The notes: generated by a model from the letters alone, not told the origin. Shown: positions 33,363-42,409, numbered from the stretch's first letter. The stretch is 64,000 nt of DNA from Pseudomonadota bacterium (GCA_023412805.1 JAEZRM010000149.1:1-64000), one strand, 5' to 3'. Translations and numbers: made by a program.

Positions 33363-35084
33363 ATGAAGCGCGCGCCGAGGTGGCAGAGTAGAACAGCACG
33401 AGCCATCATTTATGGGGCACTCCCCTGCCTCCTTGGGCTTGGCGCTGCCTACTACCTCCGCTGGAGCGGTAGCGTCTGGCTGGCGATATCGGGCAGCTTT
33501 TGGCCGATTATCCTGACGTCCGCTTCGCTTGCTATTCTGATCAGGCTCGCCTTTTCGCCGTACGACGACAGGATGATCGCCACTTCCGCGTGGCTGACCC
33601 TCTTGGTGACGTGGTTCTATGTACCGATGTGGGCTTCCGCGGTCCAGGTACAGCACACCACAGCGCTCATAGATCGGGACGGGCATGTGCGACTTGCAAG
33701 CGATGTGACGCGGCAACCGGGATATGATGTCTGGCTCCTCACCAACAACCCTCGCATTAGGATCGTGCACAACACCTCCGGTGTTGTGGCGACAAATTCT
33801 CTCCTTCTGAATTACCGCTACGCCGAGCCGTACATTGCGACACGCAGTCATCAGGATGACCTGCTCGATCCAATCTCGAACGCCGCTATTGCCATACTGC
33901 AAGAGGAAGCCAAACGGCCCCGCGCATCGAGAATTGCGCTCATCGACGACGAAGGCGCGCGCAAAGTGGTGCTCGAGAAGATCTGCCGGGCCACGGTCGG
34001 AGATCAGTCGGCGTGCCCTATCAAGATGACCTTGGTACCCCAGAACGAGGCGATGGCGCTCGGCGCAACCTGGAGCAAGTTCTATAGCGAGAAGGAAGCA
34101 GTGCAGGAAAAGCACGCGCCGACTTTGATGCGACTGCTGACGCAATCCGACGCCCCGCTCGTCGACCGGGATCAGGTTTTTGCGGCGCTTCTGGAGTGTG
34201 CGGACTCGATCTCGCAGATTTCCCAGGTGGCGCAGAAGCCTTACTGGCTGACGGACGATCAGCTCGCCGAGCTGATCACGCGCATCATGACCTCTCCTGA
34301 GAGCGGCAACGAAGCCGCCGCCATCGTCGCCAAAGTCGTCCGGTTGAAATCCGAGCAGCGCCGCGCACTGCGTGCCAAGGCGATCGACGAGGCGAGTATC
34401 GCAGCACTGCTCGATCATGCGGTCGCACTACGTATCACCGACTCCGAGCTTGCCCAGCTGGCTCCGCGCATGCGCGAGGCCTTTTCATCCGGCCCGGGTG
34501 TCGCGGTTCGCGCGCTGGAACTCTTCGGCGAGCGCCTGCCGTCCGAGACCCAGCAGGACGCCATACGGGGGATTGTGAACGCAAAGGCATCGTATGCCTT
34601 GATGGCGCTTACTAACTTGAATTTTTCGGCCGAGCTGCGTGATAAACTCATGCAGAAGGTGCTGGCCGATGCCGACTATGGTGATTTTACCCAAGCCAAA
34701 TTGTCGAAGGACAAGCTGCAGGGCATGTTCACTCCCAATGAGATGAGAGCACTCATAGAAATGGCCGTGAAGCGGAGTGAAGACTCTGAGAAGTGGATGA
34801 ATTTCACGCTCGGATCGCTGGCGATAAGTGAGATGACGCCATCCGAGCGGCGATCGCTTCTCACTGGATTGCTGTTCAAGAGCCCTCGCGCGGCACTCGA
34901 ATTCGTCAGCGAGAATCGGCGCTATCTGGAACAGGAGGAGGTCAACGAGGTTACGCGCGACTACACGCGGACCATAGCGGCCGACCTTTGCCTGCACTTG
35001 TCGCATCGCAATGCGAACCGCAGGATCGAATACTTCAGCGAAGCACAGCTGCAGATTCTTCGCGATTGTGCGGAGGCCAAATAG
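33363..35084 (+). CDS. orphan membrane protein with helical C-terminal region
   Basis: This 573-residue protein is of no family I recognise. Three membrane helices (about residues 13-32, 38-60 and 72-95) are followed by an extracytoplasmic or cytoplasmic region of about 475 residues, almost all predicted helical and rich in Asp, Glu, Leu and Ala. Segments such as LTDDQLAELITRIM, ITDSELAQLAPRMREAF and MTPSERRSLLTGLLF look like divergent units of a helical repeat. Start at 33363 is ATG after GGGTCGAGA. It is monocistronic with a hairpin after the stop. Codon usage matches neighbours, so it is probably a real, old gene. Confidence 0.8.
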   Translation: MKRAPRWQSRTARAIIYGALPCLLGLGAAYYLRWSGSVWLAISGSFWPIILTSASLAILIRLAFSPYDDRMIATSAWLTLLVTWFYVPMWASAVQVQHTTALIDRDGHVRLASDVTRQPGYDVWLLTNNPRIRIVHNTSGVVATNSLLLNYRYAEPYIATRSHQDDLLDPISNAAIAILQEEAKRPRASRIALIDDEGARKVVLEKICRATVGDQSACPIKMTLVPQNEAMALGATWSKFYSEKEAVQEKHAPTLMRLLTQSDAPLVDRDQVFAALLECADSISQISQVAQKPYWLTDDQLAELITRIMTSPESGNEAAAIVAKVVRLKSEQRRALRAKAIDEASIAALLDHAVALRITDSELAQLAPRMREAFSSGPGVAVRALELFGERLPSETQQDAIRGIVNAKASYALMALTNLNFSAELRDKLMQKVLADADYGDFTQAKLSKDKLQGMFTPNEMRALIEMAVKRSEDSEKWMNFTLGSLAISEMTPSERRSLLTGLLFKSPRAALEFVSENRRYLEQEEVNEVTRDYTRTIAADLCLHLSHRNANRRIEYFSEAQLQILRDCAEAK

Positions 35085-35139
35085 CGCGAGGCACCCTGCG
35101 CGATGAGCGATCGTAGCAGAGAGTAGAGATTGAATGCCA

Positions 35140-35168
35140 GCGGATGCGCCGGACAACGGGGCATCCGC
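35140..35168. terminator. hairpin between convergent genes
   Basis: GCGGATGC and GCATCCGC pair perfectly over a 13-base loop, followed on the plus strand by AGTTTGTTG. It lies between the 3' ends of the orphan membrane gene and the exported-protein gene and could terminate either. Confidence 0.5.
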
Positions 35169-35201
35169 AGTTTGTTGCGTAGTTCAGGCTGGTCGTCGGG
35201 C

Positions 35202-35636
35202 CTACTTCAAGGAGATCGCAAGCCCGCTTAGATCCGCGTTGGCCATCAGGCCGACCTGGCGCCCCGACAACTCGAGCACGGCACCCTTTTGGTTCGTCAG
35301 TATGATGGCGCGCGCGCCACGTCCGACTGCGAGGCCAGCGCCGGCCGCGCCGTACACGCCTGCAACATCCGACGGCCGCCTGATATTGCTCACGCGCCCA
35401 CGCAGGACAGTTTTTGAGCCGCCGAAGACGAGGCCATAGTCGATCCCGCCGACAGAGAGCGGGTAATGCCTGCCGCGGAAGTAGAGCGAGCCGCCCCCGC
35501 CCGAGCCGCCGATAATCCAGCCTGCTTTGTAAATCGTCAGCGAGACAGAGCCGCTTTCGGCATGGGCGGCACGCGAAACGCCGAAGATGGCGACGAGCGC
35601 GATGAGCGCCGCGCGAAGGATCGATGAAATCCTCAT
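35202..35636 (-). CDS. exported glycine-rich protein, DUF1134/EipA-like
   Basis: This is a 144-residue protein with a signal peptide (residues 1-26, cleavage after AHA). The mature part is a glycine-rich all-beta sequence: GSGGGGSLYFRGRHYPLSVGGI, then GAAGAGLAVGRGARAIIL and the last strand ADLSGLAISL. The pattern resembles the DUF1134/EipA cell-envelope proteins of alphaproteobacteria, but identity to that family cannot be confirmed by eye. ATG at 35636 follows AGGAAAGGTG. It is probably periplasmic; its function is unknown. Confidence 0.65.
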   Translation of the reverse strand: MRISSILRAALIALVAIFGVSRAAHAESGSVSLTIYKAGWIIGGSGGGGSLYFRGRHYPLSVGGIDYGLVFGGSKTVLRGRVSNIRRPSDVAGVYGAAGAGLAVGRGARAIILTNQKGAVLELSGRQVGLMANADLSGLAISLK

Positions 35637-35903
35637 GGAGCACCTTTCCTGAATGGTTTCAGAGTTGGGTGTGAGCGATACGAGCGAATCGCACCAATAC
35701 AACTAGAACGCAAACTGGGGACATAAGAAGGTCATCGCGGAGGATACGCACCGACATGTGCCTTCGTTGCACCAGAAGAATACGATCCATGAAACCATGT
35801 TGCGGTAGGGAGATACAAAAACGCGCCTCGTGGAGGATAAGGAACAGACAATTCAGCGTTCGCTCGATCCGATGATGATGGGCTCCGCTTAAGGAGGGTG
35901 GTG

Positions 35904-36836
35904 ATGAAATCTGCCTTTGCGCTCGTTCTGGCCCTTGGTGCAGGTCTGCTGATCGTGACTGCTGCGACTGTCCCGGCAAAGGCGCAGGACCCCGCAATCA
36001 ATAAGAAGCTGAACGCTTATATCGGCTGCATCAACCGCCTCTCGGAGCGCTCCTACGATTCGCGCCGGCGCTATTTCAGCTGGGTCAGCAAGAACGGGCC
36101 GACCGGCAAAGAGCGCATCATCTACGGCCTCTACACCATCTACGACACCACCGACTGCAAGAAGAAGGTTGAGCAGGCGAACGCGATGGAGCCGCGTGAT
36201 CCGATGCTCGAGACAGCGGCGTCGAACTATGCCGAGGCCGTTGGCATTCTCGAAGGCCTGCTAAAGGAAGCCGACGATTATTACACGCAGGAAAACTACA
36301 AGGACGACAAGATGGCCAAGGGGCGGGCCATGCATCCTCGCCTGATTGCAGCGTGGGATGCGTTCGCGTCGGCCGATCAGAAGCTGCGCACGAGCATCGA
36401 CGAGTTGCAGGATGTCATGGCTGCGCAACGGATCGCCGAGATCGAGCGGACCGAAGGCATCAAGGAGCGCTATCACATCGAGGCCGTGATGCTGAGCGCT
36501 AAGCGCCTCATGCGCGTTCAATCGACCGCCAAGCCCGATATTGCCGCGATAACGAAGGCCCTTGAGGACTACGAGGCGATCGTCAAGGCGACCGAAACAT
36601 TTGCCGAGGAAAACAAGGGAAACAAGATCGGCTCGAGTTTCGTCAATGCGTCGAAGTCTTTTCTGACGACAGCGAAGCAGCTCATGCGCCGCGTTCGCGA
36701 CAAGGTGCCATACAGCCAGGGCGACAAGATGATGCTGGACGCGGGCGGCGGCTGGATGGTCGAGGGGTCTCCGGCCAGACTGACGCGCGACTACAACCAG
36801 CTCGTTGGCAGCTACAATCGGGGCGGTAGATTTTGA
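35904..36836 (+). CDS. DUF3829 exported protein
   Basis: This 310-residue exported protein has a signal peptide (residues 1-27, ending AKA-QD) and a mature, mostly helical region. The sequence KKLNAYIGCINRLSERSYDSRRRYFSWV and the later block YKDDKMAKGRAMHPRLIAAWDAF match the DUF3829 (YiiG-like) family. Two Cys, in IGCINR and TTDCKKK, could form a disulfide. A strong AAGGAGG stands six bases before the ATG at 35904, which is preferred to the two GTGs just upstream. Role unknown; family members are envelope-associated. It is convergent with the LIV operon, 24 bases apart. Confidence 0.85.
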   Translation: MKSAFALVLALGAGLLIVTAATVPAKAQDPAINKKLNAYIGCINRLSERSYDSRRRYFSWVSKNGPTGKERIIYGLYTIYDTTDCKKKVEQANAMEPRDPMLETAASNYAEAVGILEGLLKEADDYYTQENYKDDKMAKGRAMHPRLIAAWDAFASADQKLRTSIDELQDVMAAQRIAEIERTEGIKERYHIEAVMLSAKRLMRVQSTAKPDIAAITKALEDYEAIVKATETFAEENKGNKIGSSFVNASKSFLTTAKQLMRRVRDKVPYSQGDKMMLDAGGGWMVEGSPARLTRDYNQLVGSYNRGGRF

Positions 36837-36860
36837 GGTTGTGACGCGGCGCGCTCGATC

Positions 36861-37508
36861 TCAGATCAGAGCTTCGGCCGCCCGCGTCATCTCCGGGCCG
36901 AGATAGGTGCGCATGCGCTTTTCCGCGACGAGAGACTGGAAGTCCGGAATCTCGGTCACCGTTCCGCCGGCCACGAACAGGAAACGCTCGGCGATCTCGT
37001 TGAGAATCTCCAGGTGGTAGCTCGCCGTCGGATGGAGACATAGGATCACGAGACGTCCCTCCGCGCGCAGCTTATGGAAGAAGTCGAGCATGAAGCCGAT
37101 GTAGCCGTCCTGTGTGTTGAATTGAGGCTCGTCGAAAAGGTGCACGACCGGACGCTCGACCGGTGACGGCGCGAGAAAGATCGACGGCACCAGCTTGCGA
37201 AAGCGGCGCACCTGATAGGACTGGTGATAATGAATGGCGAGCCGATCGCGCTCGGCATATTTGACGCGATGAATGTCGGTACCAGCGACGAGGACGCGAC
37301 CGCTCGTCGGCGCATTCGAACCGGTCATCATCTCGAAGAGCGTTGTCTTGCCGGCGCCATTGGGGCCGACAACGCCGACGATGCCCGGTCGTTCGATCGT
37401 GAGATCCGCCTCGAGTTTGAAGGTCTGCTGACGTGCGATGAGCCCGCGCGTGTAGACCTTCTGCAGCTTCTGGAGCGCGATCAGCGGCGTGCTTGAAGCG
37501 GGCGTCAT
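36861..37508 (-). CDS. ABC-type ATPase lacking the signature motif, linked to LIV operon
   Basis: This 215-residue nucleotide-binding protein is encoded last in the LIV operon. The Walker A loop VGPNGAGKTTLFEMM, the Q-loop region HYHQSYQVRRF, Walker B VVHLFDEPQFN and an H-loop-like CLHPT are present. However, the stretch from Q-loop to Walker B is only about 25 residues instead of about 70, so the helical domain and the LSGGQ signature are missing. It cannot form a canonical ABC dimer site with itself. The frame overlaps the livF stop at a GTG (37514), but the ATG at 37508 has a GGAG site and is preferred. Role unknown: partner or regulator of LivF/LivG, or a degenerate subunit. Confidence 0.8.
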   Translation of the reverse strand: MTPASSTPLIALQKLQKVYTRGLIARQQTFKLEADLTIERPGIVGVVGPNGAGKTTLFEMMTGSNAPTSGRVLVAGTDIHRVKYAERDRLAIHYHQSYQVRRFRKLVPSIFLAPSPVERPVVHLFDEPQFNTQDGYIGFMLDFFHKLRAEGRLVILCLHPTASYHLEILNEIAERFLFVAGGTVTEIPDFQSLVAEKRMRTYLGPEMTRAAEALI

Positions 37509-37510
37509 GA

Positions 37511-38209
37511 TCACACTCCGAGCAGGTGCTGGCGAAGGGCGCCGTCATCGCGCAGCGTTGCGGCATCGCCGGCCCAGGCGACCGTGCCCCGATCGAGGAC
37601 GACAGCGCGATCCGCCACGGAGAGAGCGATCTCAGCATTCTGCTCGACGACGATCGCGGCGATGCCTTCTGTCTTGAGGCGGCGCACTGTCGCAAGCACA
37701 TCCGAGACGATTTTCGGAGCGAGACCTTGGCTCGGCTCGTCGAATAGCACGAGGCCGGGTGAGCCGAGCAGTGCGCGCGCGATGGAGACCATCTGCATCT
37801 CGCCGCCGGAAAGATTCTCGGCCTCGCGATGCATGAGGTATTCGAGCGGTGAGAAAATGGAGAAGGTCTCGTTGATCGTCCAAGCCCGGAACGGCGTCCG
37901 CTTGATGCCAATGCGGAGATTCTTCGCGACCGTGAGTGTCGGGCAGAGCCGCCGGTCATCCGGCACCCAGCAGATGCCCGCGCGCGCGATCTCATGCGTC
38001 GGTGCGCGAGTAACATCCGCACCGTTGAAATGAACGGAGCCGCGGCGCGGACGTGTGAGGCCGAGGATCGAGCGGATGGTGGTCGTCTTGCCCGCACCAT
38101 TGGCACCGAGCAGCGCGAGTACTTCTCCCTTGGCGACAGCGAGCGATACGCCGTAGAGCGCTTGCGTCTCGCCGTAGAATGTATCGATGCCCTGGACTTC
38201 GAGGATCAT
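37511..38209 (-). CDS. livF: branched-chain amino acid-type ABC transporter ATPase
   Basis: This 232-residue ATP-binding subunit of LivF type energises import of branched-chain amino acids or related solutes. All motifs are intact: Walker A LGANGAGKTT, the LivF segment ICWVPDDRRLCPTLTV, signature NLSGGEMQM, Walker B LVLFDEPSQGL and the H-loop in VVEQNAEIAL, where Gln-Asn replaces the usual His as in other LivF proteins. The ATG overlaps the livG stop by four bases. It pairs with LivG as the two ATPase subunits. Confidence 0.93.
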   Translation of the reverse strand: MILEVQGIDTFYGETQALYGVSLAVAKGEVLALLGANGAGKTTTIRSILGLTRPRRGSVHFNGADVTRAPTHEIARAGICWVPDDRRLCPTLTVAKNLRIGIKRTPFRAWTINETFSIFSPLEYLMHREAENLSGGEMQMVSIARALLGSPGLVLFDEPSQGLAPKIVSDVLATVRRLKTEGIAAIVVEQNAEIALSVADRAVVLDRGTVAWAGDAATLRDDGALRQHLLGV

Positions 38210-38949
38210 TCGAAGCTCCCGAGATTCGAACGCTTAACCCAAGCGTTCTCCTGTAACTCGCAAGGCGTCCCGCGCGCGACGACCTGTCCCCAGTGAATGA
38301 CGGAAATGCGGTCTGCCAGCGAGAACAGAAAGCGCATGTCGTGCTCGACCGCGACAATCGTCAGCTTGCCCTTGAGGCTTGCGATCAGCTCGGCAAGGCG
38401 AAGCGTGCCGTCCGTGCCGAGGCCCGAGGTCGGTTCGTCGAGGCACAGCACGCGCGGGCGCTGGGCCAATGCTACCGCGATCTCGAGCGCGCGCCGCTCG
38501 CCATAAGAGAGGAGCTTCGCGGATACGCCCGCTTTGCCTGCGAGTCCGACGGACGCGAGCACCTCGTTGGCCTCGTCGGAAAGACCTGCATCGCCGGCGA
38601 CGGCGCGGCGCACGTCGAAGCCACGCGCGCGAAAGGCCGGCAAGGCCACCATGACGTTCTCTTGCGCGGTGAAATCATTGAAGAGCGTCATGATCTGGAA
38701 GGAGCGCGCGAGGCCTTTGCGTGCAATAGTGTGCGGACTGAGACCAGCGACGTCTTCTCCATTGAGGCGGATACGTCCGCGGCTCGGCTTCACGCGTCCG
38801 GTCAGCGTGTTGAAGAAGGTGGTCTTGCCGGCGCCATTCGGCCCCATGATGCCATGAAGTTCGCCCTCATTGATGGACAGGTTGATCTCCTCGAGGACCA
38901 CGCGATCCCCGAAGCGCACATGCACGCCCTCTGCTTCGACGAGTGCCAT
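38206..38949 (-). CDS. livG: branched-chain amino acid-type ABC transporter ATPase
   Basis: This 247-residue LivG-type ATPase has Walker A MGPNGAGKTTFFN, the LivG block GLARSFQIMTLFNDFTAQENV, a divergent signature LLSYGERRALEIA (LSYGE in place of LSGGQ, the usual LivG form), Walker B VLCLDEPTSGL and H-loop VAVEHDM. The first base of its start codon region overlaps the livM stop (TGATG). It is shorter at the C-terminus than some LivG proteins but complete. Confidence 0.93.
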   Translation of the reverse strand: MALVEAEGVHVRFGDRVVLEEINLSINEGELHGIMGPNGAGKTTFFNTLTGRVKPSRGRIRLNGEDVAGLSPHTIARKGLARSFQIMTLFNDFTAQENVMVALPAFRARGFDVRRAVAGDAGLSDEANEVLASVGLAGKAGVSAKLLSYGERRALEIAVALAQRPRVLCLDEPTSGLGTDGTLRLAELIASLKGKLTIVAVEHDMRFLFSLADRISVIHWGQVVARGTPCELQENAWVKRSNLGSFE

Positions 38950-39965
38950 CAGCCGCTCCGTGGTGCAGAGCTGAGAGATGGCGTCGCGCTGCGCGCCTTC
39001 CAGCGCTCGACGAGCAGCTTGAATGCGCCCGCAATGCCCTCCGGCCGGAAGAGTACCAATAGGACGAACATCGTCCCGAAGTACAGCATCCAGGCATTCG
39101 TCATGGCGCCGATGACATCGCGCGCCGTCAGGAAGACGATGACGCCGACCACAGGTCCCCAGAAGCTCACGAGTCCGCCACCGACCAGCGTCATCATCAC
39201 GACGAGACCTGATTGCGCGAGATTCATCACGTCAGGAAAGGCGGAGCGCTGGGCCATGGCGAAGAGGCCGCCAGCAAAGCCCGAGAAGCCCGCGGAGATG
39301 ACGATGACGCTGAGTTTGTAGAGCCAGACATTATAGCCGAGATGTGCGGTACGTACCTCGCTCTGGCGTATGGCCGAGAGCAGGCGGCCGTAAGGCGAGT
39401 TCACGAGGCGCCATAGCACGACAGTGACAACCGCGAAGACTGCGAGGACGAAATAGTAGAGCGAGTCGTTGTCGGAGATATCGAACGTGACGAGGCCGAG
39501 GTTCGCCGGCAGCCTGACGATGTTGAGGAGGCCATCCTCACCGCCCGTAATGCTGTGGGACTTCACCGATATGGTCCAGAAGATCTGACCGAAGGCGATC
39601 GTCAGCAGCGCGAAGTAAATGCCGCGCCGATGCGCAATGAAGAGCCCGACGAGAAGGCCCGCAAGTGCGCCGCCGAGCGTGGCGCCTACGAGGCAGACCC
39701 AGAGATTGGCGGCGACATTGAACTGCGTGAGGCCGAAGGCATAAGCGCCGATGCCAAAGAAGGCGCCGTGCCCAAACGACGGCAATCCCGACACGCCCAG
39801 CACGAGGTTGAACGCGAGTGCGTAGATCGACCAGATCAGGATCTCGACACCGATATACGGATAGAGACCGACCTTGCTGATCCATAGCGGTACTGTTGCC
39901 AGCACCAGCCAGGCGAAAAGCATGGTGGGCGTAATCAGGCGCGCGTCGCTCGACGTGCCGGTCAT
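38949..39965 (-). CDS. livM: branched-chain amino acid-type ABC permease
   Basis: This 338-residue inner-membrane permease has about ten hydrophobic helices and the LivM family block NLVLGVSGLPSFGHGAFFGIGAYAFGL near residue 60, which includes the coupling-helix region. It is followed by the segment GRLLSAIRQSEVRTAHLGYNVWLYKL that contacts the ATPases. A short N-terminal polar tail precedes helix one. It is seven bases downstream of livH and probably forms a heterodimer with LivH. Confidence 0.93.
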   Translation of the reverse strand: MTGTSSDARLITPTMLFAWLVLATVPLWISKVGLYPYIGVEILIWSIYALAFNLVLGVSGLPSFGHGAFFGIGAYAFGLTQFNVAANLWVCLVGATLGGALAGLLVGLFIAHRRGIYFALLTIAFGQIFWTISVKSHSITGGEDGLLNIVRLPANLGLVTFDISDNDSLYYFVLAVFAVVTVVLWRLVNSPYGRLLSAIRQSEVRTAHLGYNVWLYKLSVIVISAGFSGFAGGLFAMAQRSAFPDVMNLAQSGLVVMMTLVGGGLVSFWGPVVGVIVFLTARDVIGAMTNAWMLYFGTMFVLLVLFRPEGIAGAFKLLVERWKARSATPSLSSAPRSG

Positions 39966-39972
39966 CTTTCTC

Positions 39973-40893
39973 TCAAACCTCCAGCATGCTCTTCTTGCCG
40001 AAGAGACCGCGCGCCCGGAAGGACACGACGGCGACCAGCAACAGGTACATCGAGAGCAGCGACCATTCCGATGCGTACGCGCCCGAAACGCCGACCGCGA
40101 GACCGACCAGCAGGCTGGCGATCACGGCTCCCCAGAAGCTGCCTACGCCCCCGAGCACGATGATCAGGAAGGCTGGCACGACGGCGTCCACACCCATGTG
40201 CGGACGAATGCCCCAGATCGGCGCGACGACGATGCCTGCGAATGCCGCGAGCATGGTCCCCAGCACGAAAACGCCGAGCCGCAGCTTCGAAAGGTTCACG
40301 CCGAGCGCGCGCACCATCTCGCTGTCATGCGCACCGGCCTTGATCATGGCGCCATAGGGTGTCTTCTCGATGAGCAGCCAGACGAGACCGATGACGATCG
40401 CAGCCATGCCCGCAGCATAGAAGCGATAGGTTGACCAGATGAGATCGCCGAAGATGAAGCCGCCGCTCATGGCTTGCGGGATCGGAAGCACATGATCCCG
40501 CGTGCCCCACGTCAGGCGAAGAACTTCTTCGAGTACGAGGGCGACACCGAAGGTGAGCAATAAGCCGTAGAGCGGATCCTTGCCGTATGTGCGCCGCATG
40601 CAGAACTCAACTGCGATGCCGACAATGCCCGCTAGGCACGGCGCGACGATCAGCGCGATGCCATAGCGCCATCCGAGCGGGACCTGAAGCCAGAGCGCGG
40701 CAAGATCCGATGGAAGCGGCGGATTGGGCCCTGTCAGCGTAAGCGCGAGATAAGCGCCGAGCGCAAAGAGCGAGCCGTGCGCAAGATTGATCTGCTCCAT
40801 CAGCCCGACGATCAGCATGAAGCCGAGGGCTATCAGCGCGAGGAGCAAACCGAGCACGAGCCCGTTGAGCAGATGAGGAAGAAGATCGAACAC
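39973..40893 (-). CDS. livH: branched-chain amino acid-type ABC permease
   Basis: This 306-residue permease of LivH type has eight to nine hydrophobic helices. The diagnostic N-terminal GLVLGLLLALIALGFMLIVGLMEQINLAHGSLFALGAYLA is present, as is the coupling segment AHDSEMVRALGVNLSKLRL near the middle. It forms the translocation pore with LivM. It is preceded by a strong intergenic hairpin that separates it from the solute-binding-protein gene. Confidence 0.93.
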   Translation of the reverse strand: MFDLLPHLLNGLVLGLLLALIALGFMLIVGLMEQINLAHGSLFALGAYLALTLTGPNPPLPSDLAALWLQVPLGWRYGIALIVAPCLAGIVGIAVEFCMRRTYGKDPLYGLLLTFGVALVLEEVLRLTWGTRDHVLPIPQAMSGGFIFGDLIWSTYRFYAAGMAAIVIGLVWLLIEKTPYGAMIKAGAHDSEMVRALGVNLSKLRLGVFVLGTMLAAFAGIVVAPIWGIRPHMGVDAVVPAFLIIVLGGVGSFWGAVIASLLVGLAVGVSGAYASEWSLLSMYLLLVAVVSFRARGLFGKKSMLEV

Positions 40894-40985
40894 GCGGCTG
40901 CTGCTCTTGATGGGTTGCTCAGGTCAGCGCAAGATCGTCGCGCGTGTCATCACGCTACGCGGATCGGGTACGCTTCGTGCAGTGA

Positions 40986-41019
40986 GGCGAGCGAGGTGGC
41001 GCGTGCCACCCCGCTCGTC
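40986..41019 (-). promoter_or_regulatory. hairpin between livK-like and livH genes
   Basis: CGAGCGAGGTGGC and GCCACCCCGCTCG (40988-41000 and 41005-41017) form a 13-base stem with one mismatch and loop GCGT, extendable by two pairs. It lies just after the binding-protein stop, within the 130-base gap before livH. It probably stabilises the 5' message or reduces read-through. Confidence 0.55.
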
Positions 41020-41023
41020 ACAA

Positions 41024-42337
41024 TCATGCATCCACGGACGGGACTTTATCGTACGGGACGAGCTTGCACTTCCCAGGGGCGGCGTCGTCGAGAGCATCCT
41101 TCGGCTCGACCCAGCTCATGATCTGGAAATGATCCGTGTTGTCGACGGGCTTCTCGTTCTTGCGTGCAAGGTAGATGGTCTGCTGGACCTGATGCGTGTT
41201 GGCATCGATGTAGGCATCGAAGTGCTGCATCCGATCTTTAGCCGACATTTTGTGCCCCTCGAGCGCCTTGATGATCGCGATGTTGTTCGTCGATCCAGCG
41301 CGCTCGATGGCGCGGAACAGCTCCTGCGTCGCCATGTAGCCATTGTAGGAGACGTTGCCGGGCACCGGAATCGGTCCGGTTTTATTGGCGTCCTGCCACT
41401 TCTTCACGAACTCGGGGACGCCTGGAAGGTCGAGCTTGTGGTACCACGTCGTGCCGAACACACCGAACAGACTCTGAGGCGATCCCCAGACATCCGGCCA
41501 GTCCTGCTGATTGTTGATCCAGGCGGGACCACCGGCCTGATCAAGCTTGAGCTGCGTGATCTGCTCGCGCAGTGCTTTGTTGTCGTCGCCCGCAATGGCA
41601 GTGCCGACGACCTGCGGTTTGATCTGCTGGATCTTGAGCAGATACGACGTGAAGTCGCGCGTGTTCTGCGGCACGAGCAGGTTGTCGATGATCTTGCCAC
41701 CGTTGGCTTCGATGAGCGCCTTGGTGGCTGCCGCCGTCGAGTGCCCCCAGACGTAGTCGTTGGTGAGCAGCAGCCAATTCTTGCCGATCGACTTCACGGC
41801 ATTGGCGACCGCGGCCTTGGAGAAATTCGTGCCGTTGCCGTCCCAGACGAACTTGATGCGGCTGCAGTTCTCGCCCGCCTCACTCGGCGCGGAAGAGTTC
41901 GTATTCAGGAAAATGGTGCCGTACTTGTTGGCAACCTGAGTGATGGCGTTGGCGACGCCCGAGTGCAGCGCGCCGATCAGGATCGGACAATCCTCACGCG
42001 TGATGAAGCGCTCGGCGATGCGCGTGCCGGCCGCCGGACTCGATTCCGTATCGGCGGTAACCCACTCGATTTTGCGGCCCAGCACGCCGCCCTTGGCATT
42101 CCACTCGTCGATGACCATGCGGATGGCGCGATGCTCGTCCTGTCCGCTGTTGCCAAACTGGCCGCCTGCATCGTTCGTGAGGCCGAGCTTGATCGGCTTC
42201 TTGCCTTGCGCATAAGCGTGGTTGTGATGCCAGGGACCGTAGAAGGCGCCGACGCCCGCAAGGGACGCCGTCATCAGGCTGCCCTTCAGAATCGAACGCC
42301 GGGACGGGCCTTGCCCGGGCTTGCCGTTCTTTTTCAT
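41024..42337 (-). CDS. LIV-type ABC transporter solute-binding protein
   Basis: This 437-residue periplasmic receptor of the LivK type has a twin-arginine leader (PSRRSILKGS) and cleavage near AYAQG. The mature protein has the type-I periplasmic-binding fold: IKLGLTNDAGGQFGNSG, DEHRAIRMVIDEWNAKGGVLGRKIEW and CPILIGALHSGVANAI. ATG at 42337 follows GGAGG. It is the first gene of the operon followed by livH, M, G, F. The ligand may be an amino acid, amide or other small polar solute, since this branch is broader than branched-chain amino acids. Confidence 0.92.
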   Translation of the reverse strand: MKKNGKPGQGPSRRSILKGSLMTASLAGVGAFYGPWHHNHAYAQGKKPIKLGLTNDAGGQFGNSGQDEHRAIRMVIDEWNAKGGVLGRKIEWVTADTESSPAAGTRIAERFITREDCPILIGALHSGVANAITQVANKYGTIFLNTNSSAPSEAGENCSRIKFVWDGNGTNFSKAAVANAVKSIGKNWLLLTNDYVWGHSTAAATKALIEANGGKIIDNLLVPQNTRDFTSYLLKIQQIKPQVVGTAIAGDDNKALREQITQLKLDQAGGPAWINNQQDWPDVWGSPQSLFGVFGTTWYHKLDLPGVPEFVKKWQDANKTGPIPVPGNVSYNGYMATQELFRAIERAGSTNNIAIIKALEGHKMSAKDRMQHFDAYIDANTHQVQQTIYLARKNEKPVDNTDHFQIMSWVEPKDALDDAAPGKCKLVPYDKVPSVDA

Positions 42338-42397
42338 CGTTTCCTCCACTGAACATGGCTGCTCGCATGTTTGACGGCAGCTCTTCATTCAGGCATA

Positions 42398-42409
42398 GAA
42401 TAATCATTC
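42398..42409. promoter_or_regulatory. short palindrome in divergent LIV/RpiR promoter region
   Basis: GAAT-AATC-ATTC lies in the 127-base AT-rich gap between the divergent receptor gene and the RpiR-type gene, 61 bases from the former start. It may be an operator for the RpiR-like regulator, but the arms are short. Confidence 0.3.

Noticed and set aside
40907..42352. 481-codon plus-strand frame over the LIV receptor gene
   Set aside because: The minus-strand binding protein with Tat leader is clear; this frame is its complement.
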